From Flavobacteriaceae bacterium (GTDB taxonomy: Bacteria; Bacteroidota; Bacteroidia; Flavobacteriales; Flavobacteriaceae), in contig JAURBD010000045.1 of the NCBI GenBank assembly GCA_030829155.1, forward strand, positions 1 through 11,750: a stretch of DNA of 11,750 bases. Reading direction: 5' to 3'. How positions within the stretch are numbered: position 1 is the first letter of the stretch; each line of letters starts with the position of its first letter. Both the position numbers and the translations under genes were made by a program. Below, piece by piece: positions 1 through 6,579 of this stretch. The notes under the pieces are model-generated. The model was not told the origin of the DNA, did no database searches, and worked only from the letters and a program-made list of their open reading frames with translations.

Positions 1-233
1 ATAGCAAATTCTAGGGACAAAAGTGTATTAAGTCCAGTGCCAAATCCCATTTCAAAAATTCTACATTTGGCTTTATCCAAGTTATAATTTGAATTCCAAA
101 AAGATAAACCTGATTGAATATAAACATGAACGGCTTCATTATATGCCCCATGCATCGAATGATAGTACTCATCCCATTCTTCAATATAAAAAGTAGGACT
201 TCCGTCTGCGGTTATGACTTTTTCTCTATTAAT
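1..233 (-). CDS. mnmD: tRNA 5-methylaminomethyl-2-thiouridine methyltransferase MnmD, 5' part only
   Basis: The minus strand from 233 down to the left edge reads as one open frame of 77 codons that continues outside the window. It begins INREKVITADGSPT and contains EEWDEYYHSMHGAYNEA and then FEMGFGTGLN, the glycine-rich SAM-binding motif I. This matches the N-terminus of the MnmD/MnmC1 (DUF752) family, which methylates the wobble uridine of some tRNAs in the last step of mnm5(s2)U synthesis. Lacking the FAD domain, Bacteroidota versions are usually stand-alone MnmD, but the C-terminus is not visible. The in-frame stop at 243-245 is followed by CTT TAC ATA ATT AAT AGA, so there is no ATG, GTG or TTG where the family normally starts. 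I chose ATT at 231-233 by similarity; the first ATG (153-155) would remove 26 conserved-looking residues. The gene is divergent from ilvE. Confidence 0.82.
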   Translation of the reverse strand, partial: MNREKVITADGSPTFYIEEWDEYYHSMHGAYNEAVHVYIQSGLSFWNSNYNLDKAKCRIFEMGFGTGLNTLLSLEFA

Positions 234-346
234 TATGTAAAGTTATAGAAATATTAATTATTGAAATTAAATGAGAATTTTTTTGAGAACTTCAAAAAAG
301 TAATAGATAGCTCTTGAATTAAATCATAAAAATAAAAATTAATGTC

Positions 347-354
347 TAATTTTG
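347..354 (+). promoter_or_regulatory. Bacteroidota -7 promoter element for ilvE
   Basis: TAATTTTG matches TAnnTTTG, the -7 consensus of the Bacteroidota primary sigma factor. It ends 18 nt before the ilvE ATG, implying a very short leader. A well-spaced -33 TTG is not seen: the nearest, at 314-316, is about 7 bp too far upstream. The element is therefore incomplete and the call is tentative. Confidence 0.45.
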
Positions 355-372
355 TAAGAGAAGTCTACTAAT

Positions 373-1428
373 ATGAATATCATAAAAGCACAGAAATCAA
401 AAATATCAAGTGTTGATTTTGAAAATTTAAAATTCGGTGAAATATTTACTGATCATATGTTTGTTTGTGATTTTATTGATGGAAAATGGAATACTCCAAA
501 AATCATTCCCTATCAATCAATTCAAATGGATCCTTCTTCAAGTGTTCTTCACTACGGGCAGGCAGTATTTGAAGGAATGAAAGCCTACAAAGATGATGAA
601 GATTGTATTTGGTTGTTTCGTCCAGATCAGAATTATGATCGTATCAATAAGTCATCTAAGCGTTTATCTATACCCGAGTTTCCAAAAGAATACTTTTTTG
701 AAGGTTTAGAAGAATTATTAAAACTAGATAAAGACTGGATTCGAAAAGGAATAGGAAATTCACTTTATATTCGCCCATTTGTTTTTGCCAGTCAAGCTGG
801 AGTCCAAGCATCAGCTTCTAACGCTTATAAGTTTATAATTATATGTTCTCCGGTTGCTAGCTATTATTCGGGTGGAGATGTATATGTTCAAGTTGCAGAA
901 CAGTATAGTCGTGCTGCCTCTGGTGGTGTTGGTTATGCAAAAGCAGCTGGAAATTATGCTGCACAATTTTATCCTACATCATTGGCTCTCAAAGAAGGGT
1001 ACCAACAAATTATATGGACTGATGCTAACAAGCATGAGTTTCTAGAGGAAGCTGGAACAATGAATATATTTTTTAGGATTAATGACACTTTGATAACAAC
1101 ACCTACGAGTGATCGAATTTTAGATGGAGTTACTCGAAAAAGTATTTTAAAAATAGCTGAGTATTTAGGCATAAAAACTGAGGTAAGGCCTTTATCTATT
1201 CATGAACTCATTTCAAGTGAAAAAGAAGGTATTTTAAAAGAAATTTTTGGTGCAGGTACTGCTGTAGTTGTAAGTCCAATAAAAGGTTTCGGCTACCAAA
1301 ATAAAAAATACATACTTGAGGATATTGATGATTCTTTTGCTTCTCTATTAAAAGAAAAAATCGTTAACATTCAATACAACCAAGTTGAAGATCCCTTCCA
1401 ATGGCGCTATGAAGTAAAAACTACTTGA
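373..1428 (+). CDS. ilvE: Branched-chain-amino-acid aminotransferase (class IV PLP enzyme)
   Basis: This 351-aa protein is a fold-type IV, PLP-dependent transaminase (EC 2.6.1.42). It interconverts leucine, isoleucine and valine with their 2-oxo acids, using glutamate/2-oxoglutarate, in the cytoplasm. Visible family features are LHYGQAVFEGMKAY at 59-72, the PLP-lysine segment YAKAAGNYAAQFYP at 188-201 with K190 as the Schiff-base lysine, EEAGTMNIFF at 225-234 (E226 should contact the pyridine nitrogen), ILDGVTRKSIL at 249-259, and GAGTAVVVSPI at 293-303 in the phosphate-binding region. The length of about 350 aa and the motif spacing fit the eukaryote-like BCAT subgroup common in Bacteroidota rather than the 309-aa E. 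coli IlvE. The ATG follows a short leader with a -7 element. Its last 8 bp overlap the convergent pyrophosphohydrolase gene. It stands alone, not in an ilv operon. Confidence 0.95.
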   Translation: MNIIKAQKSKISSVDFENLKFGEIFTDHMFVCDFIDGKWNTPKIIPYQSIQMDPSSSVLHYGQAVFEGMKAYKDDEDCIWLFRPDQNYDRINKSSKRLSIPEFPKEYFFEGLEELLKLDKDWIRKGIGNSLYIRPFVFASQAGVQASASNAYKFIIICSPVASYYSGGDVYVQVAEQYSRAASGGVGYAKAAGNYAAQFYPTSLALKEGYQQIIWTDANKHEFLEEAGTMNIFFRINDTLITTPTSDRILDGVTRKSILKIAEYLGIKTEVRPLSIHELISSEKEGILKEIFGAGTAVVVSPIKGFGYQNKKYILEDIDDSFASLLKEKIVNIQYNQVEDPFQWRYEVKTT

Positions 1429-1807
1429 GAATAGCTTTTATATTTGGTTTAAAATAATTAGGCCCTTTCATAACCTTTCCGTCTTCTCGATAAATAGGAT
1501 TACCATCTTGTCCTAATTTACTCATGTTTGAACGTTGAATCTCTTCAAAAACTTCAGTAATTTTATTCTGCATTCCGTGTGTTAAAATTGTTCCACATAA
1601 AATATAAAGCATATCACCAAGTGCATCTGCAACCTCAACGATGTCATTATTTTTAACGGCTTCTAAATATTCCTCGTTCTCTTCTTTCATCAAGTTGAAA
1701 CGCAATTCTTTTATTTTTTCGGAGACCGATACTGTAGGATTGTGATTTATCCCAATGTTGAATGCTTCATGGAACAATTGTACTGCATCTAATTCGTTTT
1801 TTATCAT
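1421..1807 (-). CDS. MazG/HisE-like nucleotide pyrophosphohydrolase family protein
   Basis: The 128-aa all-helical protein carries the MazG-superfamily metal-binding signature EExxE...ExxD: E42, E43 and E46 in KEENEEYLEA, then E58 and D61 in EVADALGDMLY, with D65 just after. Such enzymes bind Mg2+ and hydrolyse the alpha-beta phosphodiester bond of nucleoside triphosphates or of phosphoribosyl-ATP. The C-terminal segment GNPIYREDGKVMKGPNYFKPNI (101-122) resembles stand-alone phosphoribosyl-ATP-diphosphatase-like proteins found in Bacteroidota and phages. No his genes are nearby, so a nucleotide-pool house-cleaning role is more likely than histidine synthesis, but the substrate cannot be read from sequence. 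It is convergent with ilvE (8-bp overlap including both stop codons) and divergent from the 62-aa membrane protein gene, with which it shares a 127-bp intergenic region. Confidence 0.85.
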   Translation of the reverse strand: MIKNELDAVQLFHEAFNIGINHNPTVSVSEKIKELRFNLMKEENEEYLEAVKNNDIVEVADALGDMLYILCGTILTHGMQNKITEVFEEIQRSNMSKLGQDGNPIYREDGKVMKGPNYFKPNIKAILK

Positions 1808-1826
1808 ATAGTATTTTTAAAGATTA

Positions 1827-1878
1827 TATGCTTTGAAATTAATTGATATAAACTTGAATTCAAAACAATCAAAGCATA
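1827..1878. repeat. Inverted repeat in a shared divergent intergenic region
   Basis: Perfect 10-bp arms TATGCTTTGA (1827-1836) and TCAAAGCATA (1869-1878) face each other across 32 bp. A separate 10-bp palindrome TTGAATTCAA (1854-1863) lies between them. The left arm overlaps a weak minus-strand -7-like box (1834-1841, read as TAATTTCA) about 27 bp upstream of the pyrophosphohydrolase ATG, so the repeat could be an operator. It has no T-tract like a terminator. In DNA this AT-rich a chance origin remains possible. Confidence 0.35.
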
Positions 1879-1934
1879 ATTATAAATCCAAAAGGATTCA
1901 TATAATTTGTCTAATTTAGTAGAAAATTAAGGTT

Positions 1935-2123
1935 ATGTTTTCAAACGGTCAACTCCTCTTTGCAGTATTTTTTGTAATTGCGTTTTGTGGAATAATTATT
2001 TTTACATATCGCAAGGATTTTAAGGGGCATCAAATACATTACAAGGGAACTTTTAAAATACTCCTTACTTTTATTGCTGCTATTATTATTCTTTTTTTTA
2101 TTAAGTATTTTACACAGGCTTAA
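1935..2123 (+). CDS. Small two-helix inner-membrane protein, function unknown
   Basis: This 62-aa protein has two hydrophobic segments: about residues 6-24 (LLFAVFFVIAFCGIIIFTY) and 42-58 (ILLTFIAAIIILFFIKY). They are joined by a basic loop RKDFKGHQIHYKG that the positive-inside rule would place in the cytoplasm. No enzyme motif is visible. Similar short two-helix proteins are common hypotheticals in Flavobacteriaceae; I do not recognise a named family. The ATG is the only good start, 15 nt after a TAATTTAG box (1912-1919) that differs from the -7 consensus at one position. The next gene starts 37 bp downstream on the same strand, so it is probably the first gene of an operon with the SRPBCC/GyrI-like protein and crcB. 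Confidence 0.72.
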   Translation: MFSNGQLLFAVFFVIAFCGIIIFTYRKDFKGHQIHYKGTFKILLTFIAAIIILFFIKYFTQA

Positions 2124-2160
2124 ATTGAACAGAGTTCCTATTTAAATTCAATATCGAACC

Positions 2161-3159
2161 ATGAATTATATACGCTTTGTATTTGGTGTGATTTTTATTT
2201 CTTTTCTTGTATTTGTATTATACATTAAGAGTTATTCTCCCGTATTCGATATCGAAAAATCAATAAAAACGAATATCCCTAGGGTTACTATTTACAAGTA
2301 CATAAACAATTATCACAATTGGATTGAATGGAATCCATGGTTTCAAGAAAATCCTAATCTCAAAATAAACATCAAAGAAAATTCTCCTGAATACTCTACT
2401 TTGGAATGGGAAAATAAAAATGGAAAAGGAGTTATAACAACCACATCAAGTAATTTTCATAATAAAATTATTCAAGAAATAAAGATTGAGGAGATAAAAT
2501 CCATGCAAATTGTATGGAATATTGATAAAAACACCAATAAACTTAATTTAAGAATAAAAGGTGAGATGACTTTTTTAACAAAAATTCTTTCATTGTTTTC
2601 TGGTGGGATAGAGAACTTAATAGGAACTTACAGCTCAAAAGCACTAAAAAATATTGACCATATCCTACAATCAAAACTTAATGAACACAGGTTTAAATAC
2701 CTAGGAGAGATATTACTTCCAAAAGAATTCTATTTATCAATGAGCTATGAATCCACTGAAAAGGAACAATATTCACTTCTTAAATTAGGTTCTCAACAGT
2801 TATTGGAATATGCCCAAAATCAAAATATTGAAATCACTGGAAATATTTTCACAGTTAATCCTGTATCTGATTCGGATGTAAAAGTTTGGCTGCTAGGGTT
2901 ACCTATTAGTGAATATCATAATTCACAAGATTCATTAATAAAATGTAATTCTAAAAATGAACGAAAAGCTTTAAAAGGAATTCACTATGGGGTTTATGAA
3001 AATTTAGACCTCTCGTGGAATTTCTTATACCAAGAAATTGAACTTTTTAATCCAAAAATTCGATTTTTACCTGTGAGGGTAAATAAGGTTGGTATAGAAA
3101 CAACCGAAAATCCACTGGAATGGAAAACCGAATTATTCTTGCCTTATAAACTGGACTAG
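2161..3159 (+). CDS. Membrane-anchored SRPBCC-fold plus GyrI-like effector-binding protein
   Basis: This 332-aa protein has three parts. Residues 4-22 form one N-terminal hydrophobic helix (membrane anchor or uncleaved signal). Residues about 27-172 resemble the SRPBCC/polyketide-cyclase fold (YKYINNYHNWIEWNPW near 46-60, EWENKNGKGVI at 82-92, then a long C-terminal helix with IENLIGTYSSKALKNID). Residues about 183-330 resemble a GyrI-like (BacR-type) small-molecule-binding domain (FKYLGEILLP, LGLPI, ALKGIHYGVYENLDLSWNFLYQEI, ending TELFLPY). Both folds bind hydrophobic or cationic ligands in other proteins, but there is no DNA-binding domain and no enzyme signature, so ligand and role are unknown. 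It starts 37 bp after the 62-aa membrane protein and ends 29 bp before crcB, suggesting one transcript. The domain calls rest on fold-level resemblance, not strict motifs. Confidence 0.78.
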   Translation: MNYIRFVFGVIFISFLVFVLYIKSYSPVFDIEKSIKTNIPRVTIYKYINNYHNWIEWNPWFQENPNLKINIKENSPEYSTLEWENKNGKGVITTTSSNFHNKIIQEIKIEEIKSMQIVWNIDKNTNKLNLRIKGEMTFLTKILSLFSGGIENLIGTYSSKALKNIDHILQSKLNEHRFKYLGEILLPKEFYLSMSYESTEKEQYSLLKLGSQQLLEYAQNQNIEITGNIFTVNPVSDSDVKVWLLGLPISEYHNSQDSLIKCNSKNERKALKGIHYGVYENLDLSWNFLYQEIELFNPKIRFLPVRVNKVGIETTENPLEWKTELFLPYKLD

Positions 3160-3188
3160 TTTGAAATGTAATTAACAAAATTCGAGAA

Positions 3189-3560
3189 ATGAAAATATTA
3201 ATTTGGGTTTTTTTAGGCGGAGGTTTAGGAAGTAGTTTTCGTTATACACTTTATATTCTTTTTAAAAATTTAAATACTCAATATCCTCTAGCTACATTCT
3301 CTGCAAATCTTATCGGTTGTTTTTTAATTGGTTTATTTTTTGGAATTCTTCATAAACTTGATTTGCTTAAAGGAGAAGCTCATTTCTTTTTTATTTTTGG
3401 TTTTACTGGTGGATTGACAACCTTTTCATCTTTTGCACTAGATAATATCCTCTTATTTAGAGAAAGCTCAATTCTTCAACCCCTGATATATTCCTTGGGA
3501 AGTATAGTTCTTGGCATACTCATGGTCGTTTTAGGACTATGGTTTTCTAAGTTACTCTAA
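3189..3560 (+). CDS. crcB: Fluoride ion channel CrcB/Fluc
   Basis: This 123-aa, four-helix membrane protein belongs to the Fluc/CrcB family, which works as an antiparallel dimer and lets F- leave the cytoplasm. Family marks are GGGLGSSFRY at 10-19 with the conserved arginine R18, FSANLIGCFLIG at 37-48 with the pore asparagine N40, and GFTGGLTTFSSF at 71-82. That last segment holds the central Na+-binding turn and the two 'Phe-box' phenylalanines, F79 and F82. The length is normal. The start ATG is supported by the hydrophobic MKILIWVFLGGG N-terminus. It is the third gene of the 1935-3560 set. No fluoride (crcB-motif) riboswitch was recognised in the 29-bp gap upstream or before the first gene. 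Confidence 0.93.
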   Translation: MKILIWVFLGGGLGSSFRYTLYILFKNLNTQYPLATFSANLIGCFLIGLFFGILHKLDLLKGEAHFFFIFGFTGGLTTFSSFALDNILLFRESSILQPLIYSLGSIVLGILMVVLGLWFSKLL

Positions 3561-3838
3561 AAAGTAATCAAACTGTATTTATCGCGATTGAAATTACCAG
3601 TCTAGGATTGAATATGCATTCATATTTAAATAATACAGCTGAAATTTAATTAAATATTCTATACCCCATTAAAAAAAGGGTACAATTATAAAAAATATTA
3701 TAAATATTTATATATACCCTCAATTTTATATACTAAAAATTGAAAATAATATAAAATTATACTTTTTACCCTAAAAATTATGATGCTGATGTGAAAATGA
3801 AACTATTTTTGTCCAAAATCATTTAAAACTATATCAAA
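3561..3838. promoter_or_regulatory. AT-rich control region upstream of the P-II/Amt operon
   Basis: This is the longest non-coding stretch of the window (278 bp). It contains three same-orientation TACCC elements at 3662-3666, 3715-3719 and 3767-3771, spaced 53 and 52 bp (about five helical turns). The first has a facing partner GGGTA at 3678-3682. A 7-bp inverted repeat CAATTTT/AAAATTG lies at 3721-3727 and 3736-3742. A -7 element follows at 3804-3811. The arrangement would suit upstream activator binding, but no known regulator site is recognised. No small ORF, tRNA or clear crcB terminator was seen. Confidence 0.4.
3804..3811 (+). promoter_or_regulatory. Bacteroidota -7 promoter element for the P-II/Amt operon
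   Basis: TATTTTTG fits TAnnTTTG exactly and lies 27 nt upstream of the P-II ATG. No TTG is present at the expected -33 distance, which would fit a promoter dependent on an activator. The third TACCC element lies 32 bp upstream of it. Confidence 0.5.
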
Positions 3839-4177
3839 ATGAAAAAAGTAGAAGCGATTATTCGCAAATCAAAATTTGGAGATGTAAGAGATGCTCTTCA
3901 CAAAGTAGAGGTAAACTTTTTCAGCTACTGGGATGTAACTGGAGTAGGAAATGAAAAAGAAGGTCATGTTTACCGTGGGATTTCTTACAGCACTTCAGAC
4001 ATCCAAAGGAGACATTTAGCAATTGTTGTCAACGACGAGTTTTTAGAGCGTACTGTTAAAGCAATAACAGATGCTGCTGGAACTGGTGCAGTTGGTGATG
4101 GGAAAATTTTCGTGTCAACGGTAGACGATGCAATTAGAATCAGAACAGGAGAAAGTGGCGGAAGTACACTTAATTAA
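3839..4177 (+). CDS. glnK: P-II family nitrogen regulator (GlnK-type, Amt-linked)
   Basis: This 112-aa protein is a P-II signal transducer, a trimer that senses ATP/ADP and usually 2-oxoglutarate and blocks Amt when nitrogen is sufficient. Family marks are MKKVEAIIRKSKFGDVRDAL at the N-terminus, the T-loop core VYRGISYS (44-51; R46 and Y50 align with R47 and Y51 of E. coli GlnK), the B-loop TGAVGDGKIFV (82-92) and the C-loop RIRTGE (100-105). Two things are unusual. The T-loop is one residue shorter than in E. coli. The 2-oxoglutarate contacts Q39 and K58 of the enterobacterial proteins align with E39 (GVGNEKEG) and R57 (DIQRRHL). Y50 is present, but uridylylation is not implied. The amt start lies 31 bp downstream, so the two are co-transcribed. 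Confidence 0.92.
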   Translation: MKKVEAIIRKSKFGDVRDALHKVEVNFFSYWDVTGVGNEKEGHVYRGISYSTSDIQRRHLAIVVNDEFLERTVKAITDAAGTGAVGDGKIFVSTVDDAIRIRTGESGGSTLN

Positions 4178-4208
4178 ACAATAATCAAACAATAACAATA
4201 ATTTTATT

Positions 4209-5456
4209 ATGGAAACAACAGCTCTTTTTACTGCCAATAATGTCTGGATGATGATCTGTACGGCATTAGTATTTTTCATGCACCTTGGTTTTTCTTTTTT
4301 AGAAATAGGATTAACCAGGCAAAAAAACACAATCAATATTTTATTTAAAAACTTCTTTGTAATTACAGTAGGTCTCCTACTTTATGCATTAGGAGGTTTC
4401 AATCTTATGTACCCTGGGTTTGAAGATGGTGCTCTCGGTATATTTAAATTCGCAGGGTTTGGAATTGCCGCTCCTGAAGGAGGAATGACTACAGCCTATG
4501 CAGATAGTGGTTACACTTGGTGGACCGATTTCTTATTTCAAGGGATGTTTGCAGCAACAGCAGCAACAATAGTTTCTGGAGCAGTTGCGGAGCGTATTAA
4601 ACTCAAAAGTTTTATGATTTTTGCAATTCTGTACGTAGGACTAATATATCCTATAGTAGGATCTTGGAAATGGGGAGGTGGATTCCTTGACGCTATGGGA
4701 TTCTATGATTTTGCAGGTTCAACATTAGTTCACTCTGTTGGAGGATGGGCTGCATTAGTTGCTATTTATCTACTAGGTGCTCGTATTGGAAAATTTGATG
4801 CAGACGGAACCGCTCGTGCAATCCCAGGGCACAATTTGCCTTTAGCTGCGGCTGGTGTACTTATCCTATGGTTAGGATGGTTTGGATTCAACGGAGGATC
4901 AGTACTTTCTGCAGATCCAGAGTTAACTTCGTTAACCCTTGTTACTACATGTTTAGCAGCAGCGGCAGGAGGTGTAGCTTCAGCTATATTTTCAAACATA
5001 CTTTATAAAAACTTTGATTTAACCATGTTCATGAATGGTGTACTTGGTGGATTAGTTGGAATTACGGCTGGTGCTGATCAAATGGGCCCTACCGACGCAA
5101 TCTTAATTGGGATTATAGCAGGTATTATCATTGTACTCGGAATCGCTTTAATAGACAAACTTAAATTGGATGATCCCGTAGGAGCTGTTGCAGTTCACCT
5201 TATTTGTGGAATATGGGGAACTCTAGCAGTTGGAATCTTTGGAGCTATGGCTGGACTAGACCAATTCTTAATTCAATTAGCTGGAGTCGGTATAGTAGGT
5301 GCATTCTGTGCAATCTGTAGCTTTGTCCTAATATATATTGTTAAACTTCTTTCTGGTGGTAGCATCAGAGTTGAAAAAGAAGAAGAATTAAAAGGTCTTG
5401 ATTTAGCAGAACACGGAATGGATGCTTACGCAGATTTTAGACTAAACCAACATTAA
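4209..5456 (+). CDS. amt: Ammonium transporter Amt
   Basis: This 415-aa protein is an 11-helix Amt/Mep/Rh transporter that moves ammonium into the cytoplasm as a trimer. Core residues are present: TWWTDFLFQGMFAAT (103-117), D167 in YDFAGSTLVHSVGG, the pore twin histidines H175 and H330 (VAVHLICGIWGTLAVGIF, 327-344), and WFGFNGGS (224-231). The cytoplasmic C-terminal region is complete, with VEKEEELKGLDLAEHGMDAY, the segment that couples subunits and meets P-II. MMICTALVFFMHLGFSFLE begins at residue 14, as in the mature E. coli AmtB, so there is little or no cleaved leader. It lies 31 bp after the P-II gene and 29 bp before the beta-barrel protein gene. Confidence 0.96.
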   Translation: METTALFTANNVWMMICTALVFFMHLGFSFLEIGLTRQKNTINILFKNFFVITVGLLLYALGGFNLMYPGFEDGALGIFKFAGFGIAAPEGGMTTAYADSGYTWWTDFLFQGMFAATAATIVSGAVAERIKLKSFMIFAILYVGLIYPIVGSWKWGGGFLDAMGFYDFAGSTLVHSVGGWAALVAIYLLGARIGKFDADGTARAIPGHNLPLAAAGVLILWLGWFGFNGGSVLSADPELTSLTLVTTCLAAAAGGVASAIFSNILYKNFDLTMFMNGVLGGLVGITAGADQMGPTDAILIGIIAGIIIVLGIALIDKLKLDDPVGAVAVHLICGIWGTLAVGIFGAMAGLDQFLIQLAGVGIVGAFCAICSFVLIYIVKLLSGGSIRVEKEEELKGLDLAEHGMDAYADFRLNQH

Positions 5457-5485
5457 TAAAAACAATAACTTTTTAAACTATATTT

Positions 5486-6484
5486 ATGAAAATTTTTAAA
5501 ACAACAATTTTAACACTAGCCTTACTTGCAACCATATCTACTTATGCACAGGAAGCAGAGGAAACAACAGAGGAATCAGAAAAATCAACTTTTAGTGTAA
5601 GTGGAAGTATAGACACTTACTATAGAAGCAACAGGGAAGCCCCTGGAACATCTTTTGCAAATCTTCCCGGTTTTGCATTAGGAATGGCAAATATCATCTT
5701 GTCTTATGAAGGTGAAAAACATGGTTTCGTTGCAGATTTTGTTTACGGTCCAAGAGGAGAAGATGCAGTTTTTGGATCTCAAGGAAATGGATCATCAAGC
5801 ATCATTAATCAAATGTATGCATATTACAACCTGAGTGATAAGTTTACTTTAACCTTAGGTAACTTCAACACATTTTTAGGGTATGAAGTAATTGCTCCGG
5901 CAGCAAACTTCAATTACTCTACTTCGTATATGTTCTCCACAGGACCATTTTCTCACACAGGTTTGAAAGCAGACATAGCTATATCAGATGATATTTCTCT
6001 TATGGCCGCTATCATGAACAAAACTGACGAAACTGAGTCTGCGGAAGCTGATGAAACATACTTTGGCTTACAGCTCGGTCTTTACGGACAGTATATCAAC
6101 CTATTGAGTGGTGACAACTACACACAATTTGATTACACTGGCGGGCTCAACTTATCAGAGAAATTCTTCTTAGGAATAAACGCTACTACAACTTCTTTAG
6201 AAGGTGATGCAGGTTTTTCTGGAGTAGCACTATATCCTCAACTTGCTTTATCTGATTCCTTTAGTGTAGGTTTACGTGGAGAGCTTTTTAGTGTTTCGGA
6301 CGGTACTGACACAGATGATTTAGATACAAATGCTTTTACCATCACAGGTAGCTTTTCTTCTGGTAACCTAATTATAAAACCAGAATTTAGAATCGATACT
6401 GCTTCTTCAGAAATTTTTGGTGATACTGCTAAATTAGATGACAATATCTCATCATTTGTACTAGCAGCAATTTATTCTTTCTAA
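5486..6484 (+). CDS. Outer-membrane beta-barrel protein (putative porin) of the amt operon
   Basis: The 332-aa precursor has a clear signal peptide (MKIFKTTILTLALLATISTYA, cleavage after A21), then an acidic linker (EAEETTEESEKS). About 290 residues of alternating beta-strand pattern follow, with strands such as FSVSGSIDTYYRS, HGFVADFVYG, FTLTLGNFNTFLGYE and ISLMAAIMNKT, ending in a terminal aromatic residue (SFVLAAIYSF). This resembles the putative beta-barrel porin-2 (BBP2/OmpL-like) family. Its location 29 bp after amt, with an intrinsic terminator right behind it, suggests it provides an outer-membrane route for a nitrogen compound taken up by Amt. The substrate is inferred from context only. 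No TonB box or plug domain is present, so this is not a TonB-dependent receptor. Confidence 0.85.
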   Translation: MKIFKTTILTLALLATISTYAQEAEETTEESEKSTFSVSGSIDTYYRSNREAPGTSFANLPGFALGMANIILSYEGEKHGFVADFVYGPRGEDAVFGSQGNGSSSIINQMYAYYNLSDKFTLTLGNFNTFLGYEVIAPAANFNYSTSYMFSTGPFSHTGLKADIAISDDISLMAAIMNKTDETESAEADETYFGLQLGLYGQYINLLSGDNYTQFDYTGGLNLSEKFFLGINATTTSLEGDAGFSGVALYPQLALSDSFSVGLRGELFSVSDGTDTDDLDTNAFTITGSFSSGNLIIKPEFRIDTASSEIFGDTAKLDDNISSFVLAAIYSF

Positions 6485-6511
6485 AAATACTAAAGCTTAA
6501 TTGTTTGGTTT

Positions 6512-6552
6512 CCCCTTGATAGTTCGTGGTAGTCTATCAGGGGGTTTTTTTT
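6512..6552 (+). terminator. Intrinsic terminator of the P-II/amt/porin operon
   Basis: An 11-bp stem pairs 6512-6522 (CCCCTTGATAG) with 6534-6544 (CTATCAGGGGG), perfect apart from one G-U pair. It has an 11-nt loop and is followed at once by eight T residues (6545-6552). It lies 28 nt after the beta-barrel stop codon. This is the clearest terminator in the window and separates the nitrogen operon from purU. Confidence 0.9.
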
Positions 6553-6579
6553 AAAAGCAACAAAAAATATATTTTAAAC

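Noticed and set aside
854..1045. 63-aa plus-strand open frame inside ilvE
   Set aside because: It overlaps the PLP-lysine region of ilvE, where the ilvE frame is clearly conserved.
1421..1807. Calling the pyrophosphohydrolase HisE or an antitoxin-linked MazG
   Set aside because: No histidine genes and no mazEF partner are nearby; only the superfamily metal motif is supported.
3560..3720. TACCC...GGGTA hairpin at 3662-3682 as the crcB terminator
   Set aside because: The stem is only 5 bp, lies about 100 bp after crcB and has no following T-tract.
3561..3838. Sigma-54 (RpoN) promoter for the nitrogen operon, or a riboswitch
   Set aside because: No TGGCAC-N5-TTGC pair is present, and no conserved fluoride or glutamine riboswitch core could be recognised.
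4115..4336. 73-aa open frame on the minus strand across the P-II/amt junction
   Set aside because: It lies entirely antisense to the ends of two well-supported genes, has no recognisable motif and no promoter.
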